From JASHUC01 sp035523875 (GTDB lineage Bacteria > Pseudomonadota > Gammaproteobacteria > Steroidobacterales > Steroidobacteraceae), in NCBI GenBank assembly GCA_035523875.1, contig DATKPY010000029.1, positions 100,348 to 164,347 of the forward strand: a stretch of 64,000 bases of DNA, given 5' to 3'. Each line of letters starts with the position of its first letter. The first letter of the stretch is position 1. Positions 54,669 through 62,815 of this stretch are shown here, piece by piece. Both the position numbers and the translations under genes were made by a program. The notes beneath the pieces were generated by a model. The model saw only the letters and a program-made list of their open reading frames with translations. It had not been told where the DNA came from and did not search any database.

Positions 54669-54973
54669 CTTGGCCGTTCAGTCGCTCCCGTGCCCTTGCC
54701 GCAGCCGATGGTCGCCACCGTTGAGCGCCAAGTCCTCATCCTCGCAGCGCCGAGCCCGCCACGAATCGGTTCGCGAGTATGGAGCCGGATGGGGCCCGAA
54801 GTTCAAGTAACTCATTGATTTTATTACTCAAGCTGCGGAGAAGTTGCGGCGAGGCGCCGAGGTGCCTTGTGAATTCAAACCGAGCTGCCTGGAGTAGACT
54901 TGGCCCCTTTGCCGTCGCAGAGCATATCGGCGACCGCGTGACGCCGACAATGGCCGCCGGGAGAGCCCCAACA
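54669..54973. other. 305-bp divergent gap with an AT-rich block
   Basis: This lies between the DedA-rhodanese gene (minus) and the DUF3857 gene (plus). An AT-rich block at 54799-54832 contains AAGTAA/TTACT inverted repeats and related CTTGAGTAA/TTACTTGAA direct repeats read on the minus strand; it is the likely control region. No -35/-10 pair is fully convincing and no ORF is supported. Confidence 0.5.
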
Positions 54974-56902
54974 ATGCGCTGCACGAACCGCTGGTTCATC
55001 GTTTCGCTCATCACCGCGCTCGCACCGAGTCTCCTCGCCCACCCGAGCGCTGCCCAGTCGCAGGCTTCCTCGGACCCACCCCTACCCCGTCCCTCCGCGA
55101 GCGCCGCTCCGCTCGTCATGAAGCTCCTGACAGTCGACATGCGCGTTGGCGCGGACGGGCTTTACACCCAGCGCGTCCACTGGGAGCTCACCCCGACGAA
55201 TGACTCGGCGGCGAGCCGCGCCGGACAGCAGGCGGTGTCCTACAGTGCCGCGCTCGAGGACGTGCAGATCATCGAGGCCTATACCTTGAAGCCCGACGGC
55301 CGCCGGCTCGCCGTGGAGCCGTCGCAGATATTCGATCAGTCGCCGCAGGGGGCGCTCCAGTTCCCGCTATTCAGCGACGAGCGGCGCAAGGTGATCGTGT
55401 TTCCGAGCGTGGCGGCGAACGACACGATCGCCCTCACTTACCTGAAGAGGGCGCTCAAGCCCGAGTTTCCGGGACAGTTCATGAGCTTCGACATGTTTCC
55501 GCGGGCCATTGCGTGGAACGAGGTGCGCGAGCGGATCGTGACGCCGAGGGGCTTCCCGCTCACGGTCGAAGCGCACGGTGTGGAGTTTCAACGCGTGACG
55601 GGCCAGAACGAGGTGACCTACGCCTGGCATTTCAGCGCTCCGGATCCGCTCACCGCAGACATCGCAGCAGTCAGTCCCTACGATCGGGAGCCGCGTCTGT
55701 TCGCCTCGAGCTTCAAGAGCTACGCGGATCTGGGTCGCGCGTACGCGCGGCTCGCTGGCCCCAAGGCTGCCGTGACCCCCGCAGTGCAGGCGCTCGCCGA
55801 TCAGATCGTGGGTCGGGAGAAGGATCGGCGCAGCCAGGCCGAGAGGTTGTACGACTGGATGAGCGGCCACATCCGTTACGTGGCGGTGGAGTTGGGCCAG
55901 GGTGCGGTGGCGCCGCATGACGCCGACACCGTGATTGCCGATGGCTACGGGGACTGCAAGGATCAGGTGGTCCTGTACTCGGCGCTCCTTGCGGCGAAGG
56001 GCATTCCGAGCGAGATGGTGCTCATCAATCTGGGCAACAGCTATACGCTCTCGGGTCCACCCACGCTCGCGCAGCTCAACCACGCGATTACCTGGATTCC
56101 GGAGTTTGCGACCTACGCGGACACGACCACGGGCGTTGCACCCTTTGGAATACTGCCCTTCAACGAATACGGCAAACCGGTGGTTCACGCGCTCGCGACG
56201 GGCGGTGCGCTGCGCACCACGCCGCTCCTGGGGCCGGGCGCGGCCACGGTGACCTTGACGACCGTCTCGCGCCTGGGGGCCGATGGCAGGCTGAGCGGAA
56301 CGAGTACGACCACGGCGACCGGGCCGTTCGCGGTCCTCTTGCGCCAATTCGGGCGCATCGTCGAAGAGAACGGCGCGGAGCGGGTCCTCGAGGCGCTCCT
56401 GGCGCGGGAGGGCGGCTCCGGAACGGGAGATATCGAGTTGCCGGAGAAGGCGGGTCTGGGGGGTCCGAGCTATTCGATCTCGGCGCAGTTCGAAATGCAG
56501 CCCCGGGTGCCGTTCAGTCCGGGTCAGGGATTTCCGATGCCGCCCGGGATCCGGCTGCTCGGCTTCACGGGAGATAACCTCATGGGGTCGATCTACAACG
56601 GCCGATTGCCGGCGACCGAAGCGACTCCCTGCTGGAGCGGCACGATGGTCGAGGATCTGTCGCTCGAGCCCCCGCCGGGGAGGCAATTCGTGAGGCTCCC
56701 CGCCGACACGAGGATTTCGACCGACAACCTGACCTTCACTGCGCACTGGTCGCAGGCCGGCCGAACCTTCAGGGTGCGCCGCGAGTTCGCGAGCCGCATG
56801 ACCCAAGCGCTGTGCACCGGCAAGATCCGCGCGGCCACCGCGGCCGTGCTGCCGCAGATTGCGGCCAACTATCCGACTCAGATCGTAATCGACGGCAACT
56901 GA
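54974..56902 (+). CDS. secreted DUF3857/transglutaminase-like protein
   Basis: 642 aa from ATG 54974 with GGGAGAG upstream (ATG 54950 is an alternative). A signal peptide (ending AHPSAAQS) and a DUF3857 domain (about 50-260) are followed by a transglutaminase-like domain. Its Cys328 is in DGYGDCKDQVVLYSALLAAKGIP and His370 in LAQLNHAITW, with ADTTTGVAPFG as third element. A C-terminal beta domain follows. Periplasmic or outer-membrane linked; role in peptide or cell-wall processing is inferred. Confidence 0.88.
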   Translation: MRCTNRWFIVSLITALAPSLLAHPSAAQSQASSDPPLPRPSASAAPLVMKLLTVDMRVGADGLYTQRVHWELTPTNDSAASRAGQQAVSYSAALEDVQIIEAYTLKPDGRRLAVEPSQIFDQSPQGALQFPLFSDERRKVIVFPSVAANDTIALTYLKRALKPEFPGQFMSFDMFPRAIAWNEVRERIVTPRGFPLTVEAHGVEFQRVTGQNEVTYAWHFSAPDPLTADIAAVSPYDREPRLFASSFKSYADLGRAYARLAGPKAAVTPAVQALADQIVGREKDRRSQAERLYDWMSGHIRYVAVELGQGAVAPHDADTVIADGYGDCKDQVVLYSALLAAKGIPSEMVLINLGNSYTLSGPPTLAQLNHAITWIPEFATYADTTTGVAPFGILPFNEYGKPVVHALATGGALRTTPLLGPGAATVTLTTVSRLGADGRLSGTSTTTATGPFAVLLRQFGRIVEENGAERVLEALLAREGGSGTGDIELPEKAGLGGPSYSISAQFEMQPRVPFSPGQGFPMPPGIRLLGFTGDNLMGSIYNGRLPATEATPCWSGTMVEDLSLEPPPGRQFVRLPADTRISTDNLTFTAHWSQAGRTFRVRREFASRMTQALCTGKIRAATAAVLPQIAANYPTQIVIDGN

Positions 56903-56948
56903 GCATGGCGGGTGCCCGAGAAGCGGCACGCGCGAGGAGATCCCTGTG

Positions 56949-57986
56949 ATGAAGCCCGCCACCGCAGCGCTCGTTGTCGCCGCCTGTGCTCTCGCAGGTG
57001 CCACGCCTCGTGCCTGGGCGCAGACGGCTCGAACGGTATCCGCTTCCTGCGCGCCTGCAGGCGGCCTGAGCTTCGTCTGTGGCCTCACGAACGTCGAGGA
57101 TTTTCTGCCGATCGAAGGCGGCCGCTGGCTCGTCGGCAGCTCGCTGAAGCTCGGCTCCGCGGGGCTCTATCTGATCGACACGGCTCGAAAGACCGCCCGG
57201 GCGGTGGCACTCTCGGTCGCGCCAAGACCCGATCCACGCTACGCAGGTTGCTCCGCGCCCGATTTGACGGGGCTGTCGACGCATGGTCTCGACGTGACCC
57301 AGCATCACGGCGACATCAGGGTGTATGCGGTCAACCACGGCGGACGCGAGTCCGTGGAGATTTTCCATCTCGAGCCGCGGAGGGCTGCGGCCACGTGGGT
57401 CGGCTGCGTGCGGTTGCCGCCGGGCGCAAGCGGTAACGCGATCGCCGTCCTCCGCGGGGGCGCCTTTGCCGTCACGAAGTTTCTCGATACCGCTGATAAG
57501 CAGGCATTCCAGCACATCATGGCAGGGAAGATCACGGGCACAGTCTACCTTTGGAGTCCGGGGCTAGGCTTTCGCGAAGTCGCCGGCACGCGGCTCTGCG
57601 GGGACAACGGACTCGCCGCCTCGGCTGACGGCAGGTGGCTCTTCATCAATGCGTACGGCACGCGCAAGATCTACCGTGTACCGCTCTCCGGTCACGGCAG
57701 CAGCACGAGCGTCGCGGTCGACTTCAACCCGGACAATCTCCGCTGGGCCCCGGATGGGACGCTGTTCGTCACCGGTCAGTTCATCGGCGCGCGCACGCGC
57801 GACGGGCGCGACGGCTGGGCGGTGGCTAAGCTCAATCCGAACACGATGGCGTTGACCGCAGTGCTCCGTGAGCCCGGCGAGGCCGAATTCGACGATGCGA
57901 CGAGCACGGTGCAGGTCGGGCACACGCTGTGGTTCGGCACCTTCAGGGGTGACCGCGTCGCCTACCGAGGGCTCCCGAGACCGTGA
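56949..57986 (+). CDS. secreted beta-propeller (SMP-30/gluconolactonase-like) protein
   Basis: 345 aa from ATG 56949 with GAGGAGAT 7 bp upstream (an overlapping GTG at 56946 is less likely). The signal peptide ends near PRAWAQ. Repeats of a six-bladed propeller follow: GLYLIDTARKTARAV, LDVTQHHGDIRVYAVNHGGRESVEIF, DNGLAASADGRWLFINAYGTRKIYRV, FNPDNLRWAPDGTLFVTGQF. NHGG..ESVEIF is reminiscent of paraoxonase/arylesterase proteins. Substrate unknown. It follows the DUF3857 gene by 46 bp. Confidence 0.78.
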   Translation: MKPATAALVVAACALAGATPRAWAQTARTVSASCAPAGGLSFVCGLTNVEDFLPIEGGRWLVGSSLKLGSAGLYLIDTARKTARAVALSVAPRPDPRYAGCSAPDLTGLSTHGLDVTQHHGDIRVYAVNHGGRESVEIFHLEPRRAAATWVGCVRLPPGASGNAIAVLRGGAFAVTKFLDTADKQAFQHIMAGKITGTVYLWSPGLGFREVAGTRLCGDNGLAASADGRWLFINAYGTRKIYRVPLSGHGSSTSVAVDFNPDNLRWAPDGTLFVTGQFIGARTRDGRDGWAVAKLNPNTMALTAVLREPGEAEFDDATSTVQVGHTLWFGTFRGDRVAYRGLPRP

Positions 57987-58086
57987 TCCTCCGCGCCGCG
58001 GGAACGGGAGCCGTGCGCCGTGCGCACTTGAGGTCGCCGCTCGCCAGCAACGCCGTCGGATGCACCGCCGCGAGGCGCGCGTCCGC

Positions 58087-59007
58087 TCAGGCTCGGATCG
58101 TGACGCCGCTCGGCGGATGAGGGAATTGGTCGGCTGCGTCGCGAATCCATTCGCGGAACTGGACGACCTTCGGCATTCGCAGATAGCCCGGTGGGCACAC
58201 GAGATAGTACGCCGAGCTGTGCGCAAGGGCTTCGCGGCCGGCAATGCGCAGCGTGCCGCGGAGCACGGATCGCGCCACCAGGGACCAGCGAACGAGCGCA
58301 AAGCCGAGCCCTTCCTCTGCCGCGGCCAGTGTGCCAGCGGAATCATCGATCGAGGGGGCCCGCGTCTCCCATTCGCGCTGCGCGTCGAGCCGCCGCCAGA
58401 CTCGCCACGGCGCATCCTCGCCCTCGAGCAGTGGCAGTTTCTCGAGGTCGGTATCAGGCTCGAGCGGCCCGTACCGCCTCACGAGCTCCGGATGCGCAAC
58501 CGGTACGATCCATTCGTCGAGGAACTTCTCGACGTGCAGACTCGGGTACTGGCCGCGGCCGAAGCGCAGTCCGAGGTGAATCGGCGCGCGGGAGAAATCC
58601 ACCAGCTCGTTCGAGGTGTGAAACCTGAGCGCGATGCTCGGGCACTTGCGGCGGAATGAGCGGATACGCGGCAGCAGCCACAGCTGCAGGAAGGAGGCGA
58701 GGAGCGAGATGTGCAGGGGGCCGCCGCGCCGGTGCTGCCTCACGTACTGGAGCGCGGATTCGAGCTCGGTCAGCCCGGCGCGCACGCGCGGCAGGAGCTC
58801 GAGCGCCTCCTCGGTCACCTCCACGCGCCTGCCGCTGCGTCGAAAGAGGGGCAGCCCAAGATAATCCTCGAGCGTCCTGATCTGCTGGCTCACGGCGGCC
58901 GGCGTTACGTTGAGCGCATCGGCCGCGGCACTGAAGCTCAAGTGCGTCGCGACCGCCTCGAATACCCGCAGTGATCCCAGAGGCAGTCGGTCGTGGGCGA
59001 CCGGCAC
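58087..59007 (-). CDS. LysR-family transcriptional regulator (GcvA-like)
   Basis: 306 aa from GTG at 59007. The N-terminal winged helix-turn-helix reads LPLGSLRVFEAVATHLSFSAAADALNVTPAAVSQQIRTLEDYLGLPLFRRSGRRVEVTE. The periplasmic-binding-like effector domain covers about 95-300 (PLHISLLASFLQLWLLPRIRSF). It resembles GcvA. A perfect 7-5-7 palindrome begins at its start codon, fit for autoregulation. It is divergent from a small membrane-protein gene at 59106. Confidence 0.92.
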   Translation of the reverse strand: MPVAHDRLPLGSLRVFEAVATHLSFSAAADALNVTPAAVSQQIRTLEDYLGLPLFRRSGRRVEVTEEALELLPRVRAGLTELESALQYVRQHRRGGPLHISLLASFLQLWLLPRIRSFRRKCPSIALRFHTSNELVDFSRAPIHLGLRFGRGQYPSLHVEKFLDEWIVPVAHPELVRRYGPLEPDTDLEKLPLLEGEDAPWRVWRRLDAQREWETRAPSIDDSAGTLAAAEEGLGFALVRWSLVARSVLRGTLRIAGREALAHSSAYYLVCPPGYLRMPKVVQFREWIRDAADQFPHPPSGVTIRA

Positions 59008-59025
59008 GTTAAGTTTTCCTTAACG
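59007..59025. promoter_or_regulatory. LysR-type operator palindrome
   Basis: CGTTAAG (59007-59013) and CTTAACG (59019-59025) are perfect inverted arms around TTTTC, containing the T-N11-A pattern of LysR sites. It touches the GTG of the LysR gene and lies 81 bp before the small membrane-protein ORF. Confidence 0.6.
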
Positions 59026-59044
59026 ACTGCTCAGCGCTTCCGTT

Positions 59045-59091
59045 TGTTGGTTCCGCCGCCGCCGCGCATCGTAGCGCCGTTGAAACCAACA
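59045..59091. repeat. 8-bp-arm inverted repeat in the LysR/small-ORF gap
   Basis: TGTTGGTT (59045-59052) and AACCAACA (59084-59091) are perfect inverted arms with a 31-base spacer, ending just before the AGGAGC Shine-Dalgarno of the small ORF. In RNA this could form a stem that hides or presents that site. Confidence 0.45.
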
Positions 59092-59105
59092 CCAGGAGCA
59101 AGTCC

Positions 59106-59207
59106 ATGAACGACCGCACCGCAATTGTCCGCCTGGCCCGAGTGGCTGCCACATTTACCGTCGTCGTCGCCGAGCTGCTCGCGTTCTGGAGCGTGATGCC
59201 CAAATGA
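59106..59207 (+). CDS. 33-residue single-helix membrane microprotein
   Basis: ATG 59106 to TGA 59207, with AGGAGC about 6-8 bp upstream (59094-59099). The product begins MNDRTAIVRLARVAATFT and has a hydrophobic centre (about residues 12-30, AATFTVVVAELLAFWSV) with a basic N-terminus, so it should span the inner membrane with the N-terminus in the cytoplasm. It is divergent from the LysR gene and is followed by a long hairpin. I do not recognise a family. Confidence 0.55.
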   Translation: MNDRTAIVRLARVAATFTVVVAELLAFWSVMPK

Positions 59208-59243
59208 TCTTAGCGTCGCCTGGAATGCGCCGGCAAGCGCAAT

Positions 59244-59294
59244 CTCCCGCGACTCGAGTGCACAGGCGCGAGCCGGTGCCTCGAGTGGCGGGAG
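59244..59294. terminator. long imperfect hairpin between the microprotein and the c-di-GMP gene
   Basis: CTCCCGCGACTCGAG (59244-59258) pairs with CTCGAGTGGCGGGAG (59280-59294), 14 of 15 positions, and GCAC/GTGC extend the stem inside across a one-base bulge. The loop is about 12 bases. No T-run follows. It separates two converging genes (microprotein and GGDEF-EAL), so it may terminate transcription from both sides or be a mobile repeat. Confidence 0.5.
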
Positions 59295-59388
59295 CCAACG
59301 CAGTGAAGCGCGAAGGGCGCCGCCGCGAGCTCATCGGGTGGCCGGCGAGGCAGGCCCCGGGGTGGTCACGGACCGCAAACCCGACGTT

Positions 59389-62300
59389 TCAGACCGCAGA
59401 CATCGAGGCGAGCGCCTGGCGCGGGCCATCGTGCTCCCGCGGATCTCCCTCGAGCATGCGGCAGAATTCCGCGGCGGCGACCGCGGCGCTGAACAGAAAC
59501 CCCTGATATTCCTGACAGCCGTGCCGGCGCAGGATCTCGAGTTGCTCCCGAGACTCGACTCCTTCCGCAACGACTTTGAGGGAGAGCGAATGGCCGAGTG
59601 CAATGATGACTTTGGTGATGGCGAGATCGGCCGGATCCGTGGCGATGTCGCGCACGAAGGAGTTGTCGATTTTGATGCTGTCGACAGGAAAGCGCTTGAG
59701 GTAGGAGAGCGAGGAGTGTCCGGTGCCAAAATCGTCGATGGCCAGCGTTATTCCGTAAGTCTTGATGTGTTCCAGTAGCCGCAGGGCGCTGTCCGGGTTC
59801 ATCATCACGACGCTCTCGGTAATCTCGAACTCGAGCGACTGCGGGTCGCATCCGGTGTCGCGCAAGATCTGATCGAGGTCATCGAGGAGCCGAGAATCCG
59901 CAAACTGCTGGGCGGACAGGTTGATTGCCACTCGAATCGCGGGCAGCCGGGCGCATCGCCAGCGAACGACGTCGCGGCAGACAGTCTCGAGCACGATTTT
60001 GCCGATCGCGCCGATCAATCCGACCTCCTCGGCGACGAATATGAACTCGCCCGGCAACAACAGCCCGCGTTGTGGATGACGCCACCGCACGAGTGCTTCG
60101 GCGCCCGCAATGCGACCGGTGTCGATGTCTACCTTCGGCTGATAATGAACCTCGAACTCGCGCCGCTCTGCCGCCTGACGCAGCTGATTCTCGAGCGAGA
60201 GTCGCTCGAGACTATGAACGTCGATCTCGTTGGCGTAGAAGTGATAGGTGTTGCGGCCGGTCGATTTCGCCCGGTACATCGCAATGTCGGCGTTCTTCAG
60301 CAACGATGCGGCATCAGTTCCGTCCTTCGGAAAGATGGCAATGCCGATACTTCCCGATAGCTGGTACTGCGCGCCGTTGAGCGTCACGGCACTCGACATC
60401 GTGGAGAGGAGCTTCTTCGAGATCAGCACGAGGTCCTCGATGCCCGACGCGTGCTCAACCACCAGTGTGAACTCATCTCCGCCCACGCGCGCGAGTAGAT
60501 CCGATCCGCGCACGCAAGCTCGCAGGTGCCGCGCGATCTGCGCGAGCGCGCTGTCTCCCGCGGCATGGCCGAGCGTGTCGTTGATGACCTTGAATCGATC
60601 GAGATCGAGGAACAGGAGTGCCAGGGCACTGCCGAGCCGCTCGGCCCTGGCGAGCGCCTGTTCGAGTTGGGAATTGAAAAGGAACCGGTTCGGCAGACCG
60701 GTCAGGTCGTCGTGATGAGCAAGGTGCTGGATCCGCTCGGCGGCCCAACGCCCCTCGATCGCGATGCCGGCGAGGCCGGTGCAGATGCTGATCAATCGCA
60801 GGTCGTGCTCGCGCAAGGGGTTGCCCTGGCGCGCAAACAGATAGAGCGCCCCCAGGGGCTGATTCTGGCTCCCCGATATCGGGCAGGTGGTCACGTAGTG
60901 TGGGCCCGTCTCGCCGATCTGTGCTCCGAGGGACGCATCGAGCTGCCGCACGGCAAAGTTTGCAAGCGTCGGGGTACCGATGCTCGAGACTGCCCGTGAG
61001 CCGGATTCGCTAGACTCGGGCTCGCCCGCAGCGGCGAGCGCCTGCGCGAAACCCGCAGGCAACGTGGGCGCGGCCACGAGACTTCGCTCGCCGCTCGCGT
61101 CGAGCGCGGCGAGCGCACAGCGCAGCCCGTTGCACTGGGTCTCGAGGAATTCGACGAGCGTCGCGAAGATGACCTCGAGATCCGCGCCGGCGGCAATCAG
61201 ATTGAGGATGCGGTTCTGGTCGGCGAGGATCTGTGCCTGGCGGCGGCGCTCAGACTCCCGGTACAGGCTGTCGAGCGCGAAGGAGACCTCCATCGCGAGC
61301 TGCTCCATCAGCTCGACGATATCGTCTCCGAAGAAGGCCTTTTCCTGCGAGAAGACGCAGAGCGCACCGACGATTCTTCCCTGACAAGTGAGCGGAAACG
61401 AAGCTTCGGAGTGGAACGGGCTGCCACCGGCGTCCTCGCGCTCGCGATGCAGCACCTGAGAGCGGCCGGTGTCGAGCGCGACATGCATCGCCTGGGAGGG
61501 AATTTCCGAGCGCTGCGCGGCCGCGGTCATGCAGGACAGACGCTCGGCCGCCTGGCCATGTGCAGCTTTGAAGTCGAGGCCGCTTCGGTCCTCCTTGAGG
61601 AGACCGACCGCCGCCAGACTCAATCCGCTCGTATCGGCGCAGATTCTGCAGAGCTCATCAAAGAGCTGACCGCGATCGCGAACTCGGGAGATGAGCTGGC
61701 TCGTCTTGCCGAGCGCCGCATAAAGCTCGGTGAGCCGTGCCAGTCCACGTTCCTTGGCGAGGCGCTCGTTGACGCGGGCGCGTGTCACCTGAATGCACAG
61801 CAGGCCGGTGATCAGCGTTCCGCCGGTGAGCGCCAACACGAGCAGCGTTCGAGCCGTACGCGCGAGCTTCCCCAGCGTGTACGAGAACCGTGCCGAGAGC
61901 GGAGTGAGCTCGCGATTGATGGTATCCAGCTCCGCACGGATGGCCGCGAGTCCCGCGAGAGACGCTCGCGGCCCGCCGGCGGAGTGCAATTTATCGGCGA
62001 GCGCGCAGAGGCGCATCGTGTAGCGGTCGCCCTCGGTCCAAATGTCAACCGCCTCGCGCATCAGGCCGAAGTCACCGAACATTCGGAACAGCATGACGAT
62101 GCTGTCGATGTCCGCGGGGTCGTTGCCTCCCTGGAGAAAGCCTCTGCGAGCGGCTGCGATGTCCGCTGGATGATGCTGGAGGGCAAGTCGCGCCTGCCGA
62201 TCGCCCAAGGGATAGGCGATGGCGGTCCTGTATAGGCGGAAGTCCTGCTCCGAATGCGTGGCTGCGTAGCGCGCCAGATAGTAGATGGCGCTCTTCTGAC

Positions 62301-62478
62301 CCTTCGAATAGAGACTCTCGCCGCCCACGTACGCACGAATGGTCGAGAGCATCTCGAGGCTGACCACCGCTGCGACCAGCATCAGGGTCAGGGAGACGAG
62401 AACCGGGGCCACGAACCGAATCGTTGATCGTGACAGCCCGTGTGATTCGATTTGATTGTTGCGGTCGGGCTGCGCCAT
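59389..62478 (-). CDS. membrane GAF-GGDEF-EAL cyclic-di-GMP signalling protein
   Basis: 1029 aa from ATG at 62478. A membrane helix (about 20-42), an extracytoplasmic helical sensor region (about 45-205) and a second helix (about 211-231) are followed by two GAF-like domains (about 255-405 and 425-595). A GGDEF domain (motif GGDEF 666-670, intact, DDLTGLPNRFLF before it) and an EAL domain (Glu794 in GAEALVRW, DDFGTGHSSLSYL, GVESREQLEIL) complete it. Both catalytic motifs look active, so the net direction of c-di-GMP turnover cannot be told. An operator-like palindrome lies upstream. Confidence 0.92.
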   Translation of the reverse strand: MAQPDRNNQIESHGLSRSTIRFVAPVLVSLTLMLVAAVVSLEMLSTIRAYVGGESLYSKGQKSAIYYLARYAATHSEQDFRLYRTAIAYPLGDRQARLALQHHPADIAAARRGFLQGGNDPADIDSIVMLFRMFGDFGLMREAVDIWTEGDRYTMRLCALADKLHSAGGPRASLAGLAAIRAELDTINRELTPLSARFSYTLGKLARTARTLLVLALTGGTLITGLLCIQVTRARVNERLAKERGLARLTELYAALGKTSQLISRVRDRGQLFDELCRICADTSGLSLAAVGLLKEDRSGLDFKAAHGQAAERLSCMTAAAQRSEIPSQAMHVALDTGRSQVLHREREDAGGSPFHSEASFPLTCQGRIVGALCVFSQEKAFFGDDIVELMEQLAMEVSFALDSLYRESERRRQAQILADQNRILNLIAAGADLEVIFATLVEFLETQCNGLRCALAALDASGERSLVAAPTLPAGFAQALAAAGEPESSESGSRAVSSIGTPTLANFAVRQLDASLGAQIGETGPHYVTTCPISGSQNQPLGALYLFARQGNPLREHDLRLISICTGLAGIAIEGRWAAERIQHLAHHDDLTGLPNRFLFNSQLEQALARAERLGSALALLFLDLDRFKVINDTLGHAAGDSALAQIARHLRACVRGSDLLARVGGDEFTLVVEHASGIEDLVLISKKLLSTMSSAVTLNGAQYQLSGSIGIAIFPKDGTDAASLLKNADIAMYRAKSTGRNTYHFYANEIDVHSLERLSLENQLRQAAERREFEVHYQPKVDIDTGRIAGAEALVRWRHPQRGLLLPGEFIFVAEEVGLIGAIGKIVLETVCRDVVRWRCARLPAIRVAINLSAQQFADSRLLDDLDQILRDTGCDPQSLEFEITESVVMMNPDSALRLLEHIKTYGITLAIDDFGTGHSSLSYLKRFPVDSIKIDNSFVRDIATDPADLAITKVIIALGHSLSLKVVAEGVESREQLEILRRHGCQEYQGFLFSAAVAAAEFCRMLEGDPREHDGPRQALASMSAV

Positions 62479-62521
62479 CCCTGAAGTCCGGGAGCTCTTG
62501 GACCACTCGGATGAGAGACTG

Positions 62522-62538
62522 TCGATAAAGCTTATCGA
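62522..62538. promoter_or_regulatory. TCGATAA-3-TTATCGA palindrome upstream of the GGDEF-EAL gene
   Basis: Perfect 7-base inverted arms with a 3-base spacer lie 44-60 bp upstream of the GGDEF-EAL start codon. The position fits an operator or activator site; no matching regulator is identified. Confidence 0.4.
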
Positions 62539-62662
62539 GCCGGGGTACGCGAAACCGAGAGCGCGGTCGCCCTTCCGATCTTATGTTTCGAGTCCGAATC
62601 GGCCACCGCCTGCCGGACTGCTCGCGGGCTCAGTTGCACAGTTCAAAACTCATCCGTTAGAC

Positions 62663-62689
62663 TGGACATAACCTGGCTTTACATATAAT
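62663..62689 (+). promoter_or_regulatory. promoter of the TenA-like gene
   Basis: TATAAT (62684-62689, perfect -10) is preceded by TGGACA (62663-62668, 5/6) at a 15-base spacing, two shorter than ideal. The transcript would start near 62696, about 120 bp before the GTG. Confidence 0.55.
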
Positions 62690-62815
62690 CGCAAGTGCCA
62701 GATATTTAACGAGTTTTTGGATTGACGAGCGGATCCGTTGAGGCCGACCGTGCCAGGCGCCGACCGCGGAAGGCCCAAGCGAACTAGAACAAACAGGTGC
62801 GAGGGGAGGTCAGTC

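Larger units (their letters stand above)
62479..62815. other. 337-bp AT-rich divergent promoter region
   Basis: This lies between the GGDEF-EAL gene and the TenA-like gene. It is the most AT-rich DNA of the window, with a strong -10 for the plus-strand gene, a TCGATAA/TTATCGA palindrome near the minus-strand gene and a CTGGC/GCCAG inverted repeat (62673-62701) spanning the -10. No ORF of merit. Confidence 0.6.

Noticed and set aside
54779..54973. Upstream extension of the DUF3857 protein
   Set aside because: The extension has no homology and would bury the signal peptide that begins at 54974.
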